This document shows, piece by piece, positions 26,319 to 35,642 of a stretch of 64,000 bases of DNA (within the stretch, counting starts at the first letter, position 1; each line of letters begins with the position of its first letter). Source of the DNA: WHUA01 sp963711215 (GTDB taxonomy: Bacteria > Pseudomonadota > Alphaproteobacteria > UBA8366). The position numbers and the translations under genes were made by a program. The notes under the pieces were generated by a model. That model was not told the origin of the DNA, ran no database searches, and saw nothing but the letters and a program-made list of their open reading frames with translations. The stretch is taken from the NCBI GenBank assembly GCA_963711215.1, contig CAVQDH010000002.1, positions 372,001 to 436,000 on the forward strand. The letters run 5' to 3'.

Positions 26319-29300
26319 CTAGTCGCCGAAGGGATCGCGGCCCACGGCGCGGCAGAGCAGGAGATAGAGCTTGCCGACGTCGCCGGTCATGAAGGTGCTG
26401 TGCAGCAGGTTCTCCGGGTCGACCGCCTGCGACTCTTTGAGCAGCCGCTCGAAATACTCGATATAGCGCATGGCGTAACGGCGCATGTCGTCGTCGAGCT
26501 TGATCTTGTCGGCGATCTGCGCGACCAGGTTCGACTGGCGGCCGCGCAGCAGCGCGCGCGTGAAGATGCCCCGTTCGCCGCGGGTATAGCGCTTCCAATC
26601 GGCGTCCGGAATCTCCGAGGCGAGCAGCCGGGTCAGGTCGATCGATGTCGAATGCAGATCCTCGACGATGTGGCGCGCCGTCTTCAGGAACAGGTCGCGC
26701 CGGCTCTCCTGTTCCTTTGCCTTGAGCGATTCGGCCTGGCTTGCCGCCTCGACCGACGCCTGGGTCAGCACGGCCGCCTGGCGGTCGAATTCCTGCGTCG
26801 CTTCCTTGGCCTTCTTGGTCGCGGCCTCGACCGTCTCCTTGAGCTCGCGTCCATGGAGCGCCACCGTCTGCTTGATGGACTCCATCTCGCGCTTGGCCTC
26901 GTTCGTCGCGTTCAGCATGATTTCAGCTTGGCGCGACAGGCCGTCGCTGATGTCGTGCACATGCCGGTTGGCGGTTTCGCCCGCGCTGTTCAGCTCCTTG
27001 GTCCGCTGGCGGAAATTCTCGGCCAGCGTCGCGAGGCGTGACGACGCGCCGTCCGAGGATTGCGTCAGGTTGGCGACCTGGTGCGAGAAGGCGTCGCCGA
27101 TGAGCTTGATGCGCTCGGCCGCTTCGCGCGCGGCGTCGACCAGCTCCTGCGATTCGGCGCGCAACGCGTCGCGGTTGTCGTTGATCTGCATGCCGGCGCG
27201 AACCGAGGCGGTGGTCAGCCGCTCGGTCTGCTGCTGGAAGCGCTCGCCGACGTCGTCGATGAGGCGAAGCGCCTCGCGCAGCCCGTCGGTCATGCCTGCC
27301 GTCTGCTGGGTGAAAGCGCCGCCGGCCGACGTGATCCGGTTGCTGACCGCATCCGCCGCGCCCAACAGCGCCGCGATCTGCTGGCGCAGGTTGGCTTCGA
27401 TTTCCGCCGTGCGCTGTTGCGATTGGGCGCTCGACTCCCGCATCTCTTCGGCGTGGAGCGCAAGCTGCTTGCGCAGGTTGGCCTCGATTTCCGCGACCTG
27501 CTCCCGTGACTCCGTATTCGAAATCTGCAGCGCCTCGGTGTGGAATGCGATCTGCTTGCGCAGGTTGGCTTCGATTTCCGCCGTCTGTTCCTGCAACTCC
27601 GCGCTCGACTCCCGTAGCGCCTCTGCGTGGCGCGCGATCTGTGTCTCGACCGTTGCCGCGCGCTCGGCCAGGGCGTCCGCCAGCGCCTGCAGCGCTGCCG
27701 TATCGCCGCCGAGTGAGTCGCGGATCCGATCCGCCTCCGAGCCGGCGCGCTCGGCCGCTTCCGTCAGCTTGTCCGTCTGACCGTCCAGCAGGCCGCGGAT
27801 TTCGCGTACCTGGCTCGTGGCCTTATCCGCGGCGTCGCGCAGATTACCGCTCTGCCGCTCCATCATCTCGCCGACCGAGTTGGCGTTTGCCGCCGACCAG
27901 TCCGCCGCCTCGCGCAGGGCCGCCGCCTGCGTCCGCAACGCGATGGCCATCTCCTTGGTCTTCTCGAAGACCGGGTCGAAGACATCGTTGATCTCGCGCA
28001 TGCCGTCCTGCATGGATACGCGGATTTCCGACGCCCGTGCGGCCAGCAGGGTATCGACTTCCTTGGCCTGCCGTTCGGTCTTCTCCGCGGCCTGCACCAG
28101 GTGATCGGTTTGCCGCCGCAGCGCCGCCGCGATCTCTTCCGTCCGCGAGGCGACGAGGTCGGTCGATTTGCCGAGATGGTCGAACTGGTCGCGCAAGGCG
28201 GTGCTGACCTGCTCCATCTTGGCGGTCGCGTCCTTCGCGGCCTCGCCGAGATGCTGCGCCTGCAGGTGCGAGACGCCCTCGACCGCTTTCGCCTGCTCGC
28301 CGACGATCGTGGCCATCTCCTTGAGCTGCCGGGACTGGCTGTCGAGGGCTTCGCAGATGCTGTCGGTGTGGATTCCTGCGCGTTCCGCCGCGCCCGCAAG
28401 CTCGTCCGCCTGCTCGCGCATGACAAAGGTCAGCCGGTTGACCTTCTCCGTGGTGCGGTCGACCGATGCGGAGAGCGAGTTCGATTGCGTCGTCATCGCC
28501 GCATCCAGGCGTTCGGACAGGTCGGAAGACTGCTTGGCGATGGCGGTCTCGATCTCCGCCGAGCGGCTGTTGGCGGCGTCGAGCAGGCGATCGAGGTCCA
28601 GGCCGAGCTTGCCGAGCGCGGTGTCGATATTTTCGGTCAGGGTCGCGGTCCGCCGGTTCAGGCTTTCCGCCATGCGCTCGACCCGCTCGCCGGCGCGCTC
28701 GGTCATCGTGCCGACCGACTTCGAGTGATCTTCGAAGGCGCGCTCCAGCCTTTCGGAAACGCGGCCGGTATGCTCGCGCAGCGCATTGATGACCTCGACC
28801 GCCTTTCCCGCGACGGTCTCGCCGGCCGTGTCGAGGTCGTGTACCCCGGTCTTGAGCATTTCCTCGATCGCGCGGGTCTTCTCATGTGCGCCTTCGGCGG
28901 ATTGCGTCAGCGCATCGGTGTATTGCTTGAAGACATGGCCCATGTTGCGCGCCTGGTCGGCGGCGCGGTCGGAGGCGCTGGCCAGGTCGGAAGACTGCAG
29001 GCGCAGCGCCGCGCTGATGTGGTCGGTGTTTTCCAGGGCCCGGACCATGGCGTCTTCGAGGTGCTCGGTCTGTTCGCTGATGCCCTGCGCGATCGCCTGG
29101 CGCTTCTCTTCGAGCCGGTTTCCCAGCGCGCCCAAGGCGTCGAGCTGCTTACCGAGCGAGGCCTGGATATCCACCAGGTTGGACGCCACCTTGCCCGACG
29201 CGTTGCCGAGAGTATCGGCCTGGTGCTCCATCGAGTCCGTCAGCTTCTGCAGCTGCGCGGCCGCCCGGTCGCTGGCCCGGTTCAGTTCGTCCGTTTGGCG

Positions 29301-29696
29301 CCGCAGGGAATCCGAGATGCGGGTGATCCGCGTCTCCGCGTCGTCGCCGGGATAGCTGAGAAGCTCGAACTGGCGCTGCAGCACCTCGGTGTAATGCTGT
29401 ATCTCCATGCTGCGGCGGAAATAGGTGACGACGATCCACAGTACGGCAAGTGGCATGGCGGCGCCGGCGATGAGCGCCCCGATCTCATGCGGCAGCAGCC
29501 GAGAGGTGAAATCCCATCCCAGCGTGTTCTTGACGTAAAATAGGCAAAGGCCAGTCCAAAGGACCGAGACCGTTATCGCGACAGCGAGCAGGATGCGCGC
29601 AAACAGCCGCGGACGGCCAAGACCGCCGCGCGACTTCCGCCTCGCCCTGCGAGGAGGAATGCCGGCCGGAACGCGGCAGGTGGGTGACCTTCGCAA
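26319..29696 (-). CDS. Giant membrane-anchored coiled-coil protein, TipN-like architecture
   Basis: 1125 residues as read from a TTG at 29696. Two N-terminal membrane helices (about 31-55, LFARILLAVAITVSVLWTGL, and 71-93), then some 900 residues of irregular coiled coil in which units of roughly 35-42 residues recur (L..A...A..Q...I...L), and a C-terminal globular part (about 1003-1125) containing RYAMRYIEYFERLLKES and LHSTFMTGDVGKLYLLLCRA. Three consecutive 29-residue units (TAEIEANLRKQIAFH and variants) are encoded by an 87-bp tandem repeat. Two membrane helices plus a long coiled coil recall the polarity factor TipN; this is inference. The start is unsure: an ATG at 29700 in another frame (MVAKVTHLPRSGRHSSS) may be the true start if one base is missing. 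Confidence 0.75.
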   Translation of the reverse strand: MRRSPTCRVPAGIPPRRARRKSRGGLGRPRLFARILLAVAITVSVLWTGLCLFYVKNTLGWDFTSRLLPHEIGALIAGAAMPLAVLWIVVTYFRRSMEIQHYTEVLQRQFELLSYPGDDAETRITRISDSLRRQTDELNRASDRAAAQLQKLTDSMEHQADTLGNASGKVASNLVDIQASLGKQLDALGALGNRLEEKRQAIAQGISEQTEHLEDAMVRALENTDHISAALRLQSSDLASASDRAADQARNMGHVFKQYTDALTQSAEGAHEKTRAIEEMLKTGVHDLDTAGETVAGKAVEVINALREHTGRVSERLERAFEDHSKSVGTMTERAGERVERMAESLNRRTATLTENIDTALGKLGLDLDRLLDAANSRSAEIETAIAKQSSDLSERLDAAMTTQSNSLSASVDRTTEKVNRLTFVMREQADELAGAAERAGIHTDSICEALDSQSRQLKEMATIVGEQAKAVEGVSHLQAQHLGEAAKDATAKMEQVSTALRDQFDHLGKSTDLVASRTEEIAAALRRQTDHLVQAAEKTERQAKEVDTLLAARASEIRVSMQDGMREINDVFDPVFEKTKEMAIALRTQAAALREAADWSAANANSVGEMMERQSGNLRDAADKATSQVREIRGLLDGQTDKLTEAAERAGSEADRIRDSLGGDTAALQALADALAERAATVETQIARHAEALRESSAELQEQTAEIEANLRKQIAFHTEALQISNTESREQVAEIEANLRKQLALHAEEMRESSAQSQQRTAEIEANLRQQIAALLGAADAVSNRITSAGGAFTQQTAGMTDGLREALRLIDDVGERFQQQTERLTTASVRAGMQINDNRDALRAESQELVDAAREAAERIKLIGDAFSHQVANLTQSSDGASSRLATLAENFRQRTKELNSAGETANRHVHDISDGLSRQAEIMLNATNEAKREMESIKQTVALHGRELKETVEAATKKAKEATQEFDRQAAVLTQASVEAASQAESLKAKEQESRRDLFLKTARHIVEDLHSTSIDLTRLLASEIPDADWKRYTRGERGIFTRALLRGRQSNLVAQIADKIKLDDDMRRYAMRYIEYFERLLKESQAVDPENLLHSTFMTGDVGKLYLLLCRAVGRDPFGD
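27388..27648 (-). repeat. 87-bp tandem repeat, three copies, within the coiled-coil gene
   Basis: Copies at 27388-27474, 27475-27561 and 27562-27648 each start AGGTTGGC(T/C)TCGATTTCCGC on the plus strand. The copies stay in frame, encoding 29-residue units ending in AEIEANLRKQ, and point to recent duplication within the coiled-coil region. Confidence 0.85.
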
Positions 29697-29886
29697 CCAT
29701 GTGCCGAGCGTACGTCAATCCTGCCGGCTTGTGCATCCCATTTCTGTCACATTTCGCCGGTTCTTACAGCGCGGGCTTGTTAATCTTTTGCCGGTACGTC
29801 CGTGCCGAATGCGCTGCCGCGCGGCTTGGAAAGACGGCGGCAGGAGCCTATGATCCGGCTGTCTTGGCAATCATCCGGGGGGCCTG

Positions 29887-30537
29887 ATGCACAAGCACCG
29901 GCAATTCGACAATCTCTTCGTGCTCGACCACCCGCTGATCCAGCACAAACTGACGCTGATGCGCCGGAAGGACACGCCGACCGGCCTGTTCCGCCAGCTC
30001 CTGCGGGAAATCTCGCTGCTCATGGGGTACGAGCTGACGCGGCCGCTGCCTCTGGCGACCGAGCATATCGTGACGCCGGTCAGCGAGATGGACGCGCCCA
30101 TACTCTCCGGCCGCAAGCCGGCCATCGTATCGATCCTTCGCGCCGGCCTGGGCATGGCCGAGGGGCTGCACGAGCTCATTCCCAACGCCCGGGAGGGGCA
30201 TATCGGGCTTTACCGCGACCCGGACACGCATAAGCCGGTCGAGTATTACGCGAAGCTGCCGGAGCCGAGCGGGCGCCTCGCCATCCTCGTCGATCCGATG
30301 CTGGCGACGGGCAACTCGGCGCGCCACGCCGTAGACATGCTCAACCGGCACGGCTTCGCCGACCAGAACATCCGGCTCATGGTGCTGGTCGCTGCGCCGG
30401 AGGGCGTGCGGAACCTTGCCGAGGCGCATCCGCAAGTGCAGATCTACACCGCGGCCCTGGACAAGAAGCTCGACGAGAACGCCTATATCGTGCCGGGTCT
30501 CGGCGATGCCGGAGACCGCCTGTTCGGCACCAAGTAG
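29887..30537 (+). CDS. upp: Uracil phosphoribosyltransferase
   Basis: Salvages uracil to UMP using PRPP. The 216-residue length is usual. The PRPP-binding loop is AILVDPMLATGNSARHAV; substrate-binding regions include SILRAGLGMAEGLHELIP near residue 80 and YIVPGLGDAGDRLFGTK at the C-terminus, the uracil-recognition site. It is divergent from the giant coiled-coil gene and precedes a DUF2937 gene by 11 bases on the same strand, so the two may be cotranscribed. Confidence 0.96.
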   Translation: MHKHRQFDNLFVLDHPLIQHKLTLMRRKDTPTGLFRQLLREISLLMGYELTRPLPLATEHIVTPVSEMDAPILSGRKPAIVSILRAGLGMAEGLHELIPNAREGHIGLYRDPDTHKPVEYYAKLPEPSGRLAILVDPMLATGNSARHAVDMLNRHGFADQNIRLMVLVAAPEGVRNLAEAHPQVQIYTAALDKKLDENAYIVPGLGDAGDRLFGTK

Positions 30538-30548
30538 AATCCGGGCCG

Positions 30549-31043
30549 ATGCGCAAGACAGGCGTTCTGCTGTTCGGGCTCGTCGGCGCGCTGTTGCTGT
30601 CGCAATTCCCCGAGTTCTTTCAGCAATACGTGCAGCGGCTGGGCGGGCGCCTGGACGAGGTGACAAGCCAGGTCTCAGCGCTCGACAAGCGGGCGGCCGA
30701 GGCGGGTACGAGCACGTCGCTCTATCTTCGCGACTTCATCCTTAATCGCGATCCGCAGGTGCGGCGCGAAGGCCAGGAGCTGCAGGCCCTGGTGCAGCGG
30801 CGGGTGACCCTGGCGGACGACTATCGGGCGCTGACCGGGCCGGACCGCTGGTGGCGGGCCGGCCGTTTCGCCACGCATTTCGATTGGGATGTCGCCGCAA
30901 CGACAGCCCGGGCGTATCAGCCGGCCATGCCCGTGACCGCGGAATCTGCGATCTACTCCGGCGCCGGTTTCGGCAGCGGCATGGTCATCTTTCTGCTGCT
31001 GTTTGGGCTGCGCCGCCGCAAGGGCGCGCGGGCACGGCGTTAA
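30549..31043 (+). CDS. DUF2937 family membrane protein
   Basis: A 164-residue protein with a short N-terminal hydrophobic segment (GVLLFGLVGALLLSQFP), a periplasmic helical region of about 100 residues with LGGRLDEVTSQVSALDKR and DYRALTGPDRWWRAGRF, and a C-terminal membrane helix (GAGFGSGMVIFLLLFGL) followed by a positive tail. This matches DUF2937, a family of unknown function. It lies 11 bases after upp and converges with cobT. Confidence 0.8.
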   Translation: MRKTGVLLFGLVGALLLSQFPEFFQQYVQRLGGRLDEVTSQVSALDKRAAEAGTSTSLYLRDFILNRDPQVRREGQELQALVQRRVTLADDYRALTGPDRWWRAGRFATHFDWDVAATTARAYQPAMPVTAESAIYSGAGFGSGMVIFLLLFGLRRRKGARARR

Positions 31044-31058
31044 GCGGCCGAGAAGGGC

Positions 31059-32945
31059 TCAGATCGCGCGGCGGACGGGCTTCTTGCCGTAGCTCTGGCG
31101 GCGCTCGCGCGGCGCTTCCTCGTCGAACAGGTCGGCCAACTGCTCCATCATCGTCCCGCCGAGCTGCTCGACATCGACGATCGTCACCGCCCGCCGGTAA
31201 TAGCGGGTCACGTCGTGGCCGATGCCGATCGCGGCGAGCTCGACGTCCGAGCGCGTCTCGATGAACTCGATCACGTCGCGCAGGTGGCGCTCGAGATAGT
31301 TCCCGGGATTGACCGAGAGGGTCGAATCGTCCACGGGCGCGCCGTCCGAGATTACCATCAGGATGCGGCGCTGCTCGGGCCGGGCGAGCAGACGGTTGTG
31401 CGCCCAAAGCAGGGCCTCGCCGTCGATATTCTCCTTGAGCAGCCCCTCGCGCAGCATCAGGCCGAGATTTTTGCGCGCGCGCCGCCAGGGCGCGTCCGCC
31501 GCCTTGTAGATGATGTGCCGCAGGTCGTTGAGGCGCCCCGGATTGGACGGCTTGCCGTCGGCGATCCATTTCTCGCGCGCCTGGCCGCCCTTCCAAGCGC
31601 GGGTCGTAAAGCCAAGGATCTCGACCTTGACGCCGCAGCGCTCGAGGGTGCGCGCCAGGATGTCGGCGCTCATCGCGGCGATCGTGATCGGCCGTCCGCG
31701 CATCGAGCCGGAATTGTCGATCAGCAGCGACACGGCGGTGTCGCGGAACTCCATGTCGTGCTCGATCTTGAAGGACAGCGGGTGCAGCGGGTTGATCACC
31801 ACGCGGTCGAGCCGGCTGGTGTCCAGCAGGCCTTCCTCGAGGTCGAATTCCCAGGACCGCATCTGCTTCGCCATGAGGCGGCGCTGCAGGCGGTTCGCCA
31901 GCTTGCCGATCATGCCCTGCAGGTGTCCGAGCTGCTGGTCGAGTAGCTGGCGAAGGCGCGCCAGCTCTTCCGGATCGCACAGCAGCTCGGCTTGGACGAC
32001 CTCGTCGAAGACTTCGGTATAGGCCTTGTAGAAGGGCTCGCGCGGGACGTTGGACAGGTCGTGCTGCGGGCGCCAGGGCGTGCCCGGCTCGCCCGGCTCT
32101 TCGCTGCCGGGGGTCGGCATCATGTCGCCGTCGGCGTCGTCCGGCATCATGTCGCCAGCATCGTCGTCGCCGGGCACGGTGTCCGCGGCATCCGCCATGG
32201 CGTCGGCCGAGCCGTCGGCAGAGCCTTCGCCGTCCTGCTCGCCGTCGTTCTGCGCGTCGTCGCTGTCGACGTCCTCGTCGCCTTCGGTGTCGCCGCTTTC
32301 GGACGGCGTCTCGTTGCCGAGATCGATGTCGAGATCGCTGATCAGCCGCCGCACCGCCTGGCTGTAGGCCTTCTGGTCGGCGATATTCTTTTCCAGATCG
32401 GTCATGGCCTTGCCGATCTTGTCCTTGAGCAGCGGCTCCCAGAGCTCACACAGCTTGCGGGCCGCGGGCGGCGGCGGGCAGCCGGTCAGCTTTTCGCGCG
32501 CCATCAGGCGGACTGCCTCGGGCATCGTGGCTTCCGTGCGCTCGCTTACCCGGTGCAGCCCCTGGCGGCGGTACCGCTCCTCGAGGGCCGCGGAGAGATT
32601 CTCGCTGACGCCGACCATGCGGTTGGCGCCGAGCGCCTCGCAGCGGGCTTGCTCCAAGGCCTCGTACAGGACCGGGGCGACGTCGCCGCCCGGCATATTG
32701 GTCGAATGGACCTTGGCGTTGTGATGCTTGAGCTTGAGCGCCTGGGCGTCGGCCTCGCCGCGGACATGGGCGACGTCGGCCGGTTGCAGGTCGCGCATAG
32801 GGATCGGCAGCCGCACGCGATGGCCGCTCAGCCCGGGCGGCTCGTTCGAGAAGGAAACCTCGACCTCGTCCTGTTCGGCGATCGCGCGAACGGTCGCGGC
32901 CGTGGCCTGCTTGAATCTTTCGAGCGGCGATTCTGTGTCGCTCAT
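31059..32945 (-). CDS. cobT: Cobaltochelatase subunit CobT
   Basis: VWA-type subunit of the aerobic cobaltochelatase CobNST, which inserts cobalt into hydrogenobyrinic acid a,c-diamide. 628 residues: N-terminal helical domain, a strongly acidic linker (about 205-290, with the internal repeat GDMMPDDADGDMMP), and a C-terminal von Willebrand A domain with the MIDAS motif LLIDNSGSMRGRP and ISDGAPVDD. Start MSDTESPLERFKQATAATV. The cobS gene is 19 bases upstream on the same strand. No CobN gene is present in this window. Similar cobS-cobT pairs next to dnaJ-like and bolA genes occur in many Alphaproteobacteria. Confidence 0.95.
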   Translation of the reverse strand: MSDTESPLERFKQATAATVRAIAEQDEVEVSFSNEPPGLSGHRVRLPIPMRDLQPADVAHVRGEADAQALKLKHHNAKVHSTNMPGGDVAPVLYEALEQARCEALGANRMVGVSENLSAALEERYRRQGLHRVSERTEATMPEAVRLMAREKLTGCPPPPAARKLCELWEPLLKDKIGKAMTDLEKNIADQKAYSQAVRRLISDLDIDLGNETPSESGDTEGDEDVDSDDAQNDGEQDGEGSADGSADAMADAADTVPGDDDAGDMMPDDADGDMMPTPGSEEPGEPGTPWRPQHDLSNVPREPFYKAYTEVFDEVVQAELLCDPEELARLRQLLDQQLGHLQGMIGKLANRLQRRLMAKQMRSWEFDLEEGLLDTSRLDRVVINPLHPLSFKIEHDMEFRDTAVSLLIDNSGSMRGRPITIAAMSADILARTLERCGVKVEILGFTTRAWKGGQAREKWIADGKPSNPGRLNDLRHIIYKAADAPWRRARKNLGLMLREGLLKENIDGEALLWAHNRLLARPEQRRILMVISDGAPVDDSTLSVNPGNYLERHLRDVIEFIETRSDVELAAIGIGHDVTRYYRRAVTIVDVEQLGGTMMEQLADLFDEEAPRERRQSYGKKPVRRAI

Positions 32946-32964
32946 CCTCGGTCGCCCATGGGAC

Positions 32965-33969
32965 TTACGCGATCGATGTCGCGATCCCCGTTTCGGGAAG
33001 CTCGGTGCCGAAGCAGCGCTGGTAATACTCCGCCACGGCGGCGCGTTCCGTCTCGTCACACTTGTTCAGGAAGGTCATCCGGAAGGCCAGGCCGACATCC
33101 TTGAAGATATTGGCGTTTTCGGCCCAGGTTATGACCGTCCTGGGCGACATCACGGTCGAGATGTCGCCGTTGATGAATCCGGAGCGCGTCAGGTCCGCGC
33201 AGGCGACCATGGCGCTGATGACCTCGCGGCCCTCATCGTTGTCGTAGCTCTTGGCCTTCGACAGCACGATGTTGACCTCTTCGTCATGCGGCAGGTAGTT
33301 GAGCGTGGTGACGATGTTCCAGCGGTCCATCTGGCCCTGGTTGATCTGCTGCGTGCCGTGGTAGAGGCCGGTGGTGTCGCCGAGGCCGACGGTATTCGCC
33401 GTCGAGAACAGCCGGAAATACTTGTGCGGCCGGACGACCCGGCTCTGGTCGAGCAGGGTCAGCTTGCCGTCGACTTCGAGCACGCGCTGGATCACGAACA
33501 TCACGTCCGGCCGGCCGGCGTCGTATTCGTCGAAGCACAGCGCGCACGGGTTCTGCAGGGCCCAGGGCAGGATGCCCTCCCGGAACTCGGTGATCTGCTT
33601 GCCGTCGCGAATGACGATGGCGTCCTTGCCGATCAGGTCGATACGGCTGATATGGCTGTCGAGGTTGACGCGGATGCAAGGCCAGTTGAGCCGCGCGGCG
33701 ACCTGCTCGACATGCGTCGACTTGCCGGTGCCGTGATAGCCCTGGATCATGACGCGGCGGTTGAAGGCGAATCCGGCCAGGATCGCCAGCGTCGTGTCGT
33801 GATCGAAGACATAGGCGTCATCGATGTCGGGGACATACTCTGAACCCTTCGAGAATCCCGGGACGGTCATGTCCACATCGATGCCGAAAGTCTGGCGCAC
33901 CGATACCTCGATATCGGGTGCGTCGAGTTCGTGGGCCTTGCTGCGCTCGTGTGTATCTGCTGTCGCCAT
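32965..33969 (-). CDS. cobS: Cobaltochelatase subunit CobS
   Basis: AAA+ ATPase partner of CobT in the aerobic cobalamin pathway, 334 residues. Walker A is IQGYHGTGKSTHVEQVA, Walker B ALCFDEYDAGRPDV, and sensor I is in FSTANTVGLGDTTG. Start chosen at ATG giving MATADTHERSKAHELD; the N-terminal region (SVRQTFGIDVDMTVPGFSKG) is typical of CobS. It lies between the dnaJ-like gene (63 bases upstream) and cobT on the same strand, indicating one operon. Confidence 0.96.
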   Translation of the reverse strand: MATADTHERSKAHELDAPDIEVSVRQTFGIDVDMTVPGFSKGSEYVPDIDDAYVFDHDTTLAILAGFAFNRRVMIQGYHGTGKSTHVEQVAARLNWPCIRVNLDSHISRIDLIGKDAIVIRDGKQITEFREGILPWALQNPCALCFDEYDAGRPDVMFVIQRVLEVDGKLTLLDQSRVVRPHKYFRLFSTANTVGLGDTTGLYHGTQQINQGQMDRWNIVTTLNYLPHDEEVNIVLSKAKSYDNDEGREVISAMVACADLTRSGFINGDISTVMSPRTVITWAENANIFKDVGLAFRMTFLNKCDETERAAVAEYYQRCFGTELPETGIATSIA

Positions 33970-34032
33970 TCTTGCAAATCCGGTCGAATTAGCGGGATGA
34001 TCCGCCCCCAGAGGGGTGCTCGGGACGCCCAT

Positions 34033-34608
34033 TCAGGCGGTCAGAAAACGTTTTAGCGTCGTATAGGCGTCGTTAATCGACTTTAGCTGCTCTTCCGCGG
34101 ATCTGTCACCGCCGTTGGCATCGGGATGGAGCTGCTTAACCAGTTCCTTATAACGCGCCTTTAGCTGGGTCAAGTTCACGGGTGGAACAAGCGCCATGCA
34201 GCGTAAGGCTTTTTGCTCGGGCGTATCCTTCGGTCCGTCGCTCGAATGCCCGTTTCCGTGGCCTTCGAGGTCGTCGCGGAAGCCAAAGCCATGGGCACGC
34301 CAGGCTTGCTCGAATTTCCGCTTCGCCGTTGCGCCATTGGCCCCGAGCGGCCAGGTCGGACGGCGCCAGACGGTATCCTGGCGGATCTCCCGCTCGATCT
34401 GCTTTTCGCTCATTCCGGAACAGTAGTTCCAGGATTTATTGTATTCGCGCACGTGATCAAGGCAGAACCACAAAAATTCCCCCAGCTGGTCGCGCGACCG
34501 GGGCGCCCGGTGCTCGCCGGCAGCGGTGCAGCCCGGCATGCTGCAGACCCGCGACAGGGGCTTCTGCCTTCGGCTGAGGGGTATGCTCTCGACCTTGCGC
34601 ATCGGCAT
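34033..34608 (-). CDS. DnaJ domain-containing protein
   Basis: A 191-residue protein with a C-terminal J domain: KARYKELVKQLHPDANGGDR carries the HPD motif, followed by EEQLKSINDAYTTLKRFL. The N-terminal part has cysteines (SRVCSMPGCTAAG, FCLDHV) that may bind zinc, and a WNYCSGMSEKQIEREIRQD segment conserved among alphaproteobacterial members. J proteins stimulate DnaK ATPase. Divergent from bolA and upstream of cobS in the same direction. Start could be at either of two nearby methionines; MPMRKVESIPL is used. Confidence 0.88.
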   Translation of the reverse strand: MPMRKVESIPLSRRQKPLSRVCSMPGCTAAGEHRAPRSRDQLGEFLWFCLDHVREYNKSWNYCSGMSEKQIEREIRQDTVWRRPTWPLGANGATAKRKFEQAWRAHGFGFRDDLEGHGNGHSSDGPKDTPEQKALRCMALVPPVNLTQLKARYKELVKQLHPDANGGDRSAEEQLKSINDAYTTLKRFLTA

Positions 34609-34706
34609 AATATGGCGGGCGTGCCGGAGACTGGCAAGCAGCGCCGTTGACAGGCAAAGCGCCGGCCCGCAAGGTCCGGGCCCGGCGGAACGAGGAGGGC
34701 TAAGCC

Positions 34707-34979
34707 ATGGCGGTCGTGGACCGGATACGCGAAAAGCTGACCAGCGAATTGCACCCGCTCAGGCTCGGCGTCACGGACGACTCCCACAAACATGCCGGCC
34801 ATGCAGGCGCCCGGCCCGGCGGCGAGTTCCATTTCACGGTGGAAGTGGTCAGCGCAGCCTTCGAGGGCATGAGCCGCGTCGAGCGCCAGCGGCTGATCTA
34901 CCACCTGTTGGAGGACGAGCTCGCGGGTCCGGTGCACGCGCTGGCGCTGCGCACGATCGCGCCGTCGGAGGACCGATAG
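34707..34979 (+). CDS. BolA family protein
   Basis: A 90-residue BolA-type protein: VVDRIREKLTSELHPLRLGV, then DDSHKHAGHAG with the histidine used to coordinate a [2Fe-2S] cluster together with a monothiol glutaredoxin, and the C-terminal signature VVSAAFEGMSRVERQRLIYH. BolA proteins act with glutaredoxins in iron-sulfur trafficking. Divergent from the dnaJ-like gene. The only glutaredoxin in the window, at 51730, is the dithiol GrxC type and not the obvious partner. Confidence 0.93.
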   Translation: MAVVDRIREKLTSELHPLRLGVTDDSHKHAGHAGARPGGEFHFTVEVVSAAFEGMSRVERQRLIYHLLEDELAGPVHALALRTIAPSEDR

Positions 34980-35003
34980 CCGTCCGGGCGCCATGTGGTC
35001 GGG

Positions 35004-35571
35004 TCAGGGCCCGGTGTAATAGTCCGGGAACGCCGCCTTTACGATCTCGCCGTCTTCGCGATAGGCGTGGCAGGCGTTGATGTGGCGAGGGCGGCCCTTG
35101 TTCGGCTTCGGCCGTTCCTGGCCCGCGTCGCGCGCTTCCTTGAGCCGGGCGCCGTACATGGTCTGGAACGCCGTCGTCGCCATCGGCCGCAGCAGCTCGC
35201 GCAGATGCGTGCAGCCGTCGACGCCGCCGATCCGCCGGTTGACCTCGGCGATCCAGCCCTTGCCGATGCGGATGCCCGTGAGCTTCGCGAAATTGGGCGT
35301 GACGGCGCTGCAGACTGGGATAGGGATTGGCGTCCATCGCCGCCTCGCAGCCGCGAATGACCATGTCATCGTCGAGGGTCAGCCGGATCCACATGTCGTG
35401 GACCGGATCGCCGGCCGCACGCAGACCGCCGTCCTCGCCGGGAAAGGCATAGGGCTTGGTGTCCACGAGATGCCCCTCGATATCCCACAGCCCGTCGCGC
35501 CGCCGGTAGCCGCGGCATTCGACGCGCCGCGTATGGCTGTGTTCGCGCGGCTTCGGGGGCGACAGGGGCAT
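35004..35571 (-). CDS. DUF2889 domain-containing protein (one frameshift)
   Basis: About 188 residues of DUF2889, a family of unknown function. The opening MPLSPPKPREHSHTRRVECR leads to GYRRRDGLWDIEGHLVDTKP and DPVHDMWIRLTLDDDMVIR. An extra base near 35313 breaks the frame after DANPYPS; removing it gives VTPNFAKLTGIRIGKGW and GGVDGCTHLRELLRPMATTA. The end, KGRPRHINACHAYREDGEIV, is family-typical. Neighbours (bolA, CNNM/CorC) give no clear hint of role. Confidence 0.85.
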
Positions 35572-35642
35572 GGCTCTCTTGCGGAAAGTGGCAATCGGGC
35601 AGGGTTCGCTCCGGCAGGAAGATAATGCTGCAGTGCACCCGG

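Noticed and set aside
27388..27648. CRISPR-like tandem repeat
   Set aside because: Units are directly adjacent without spacers, keep frame and encode part of a coiled coil.
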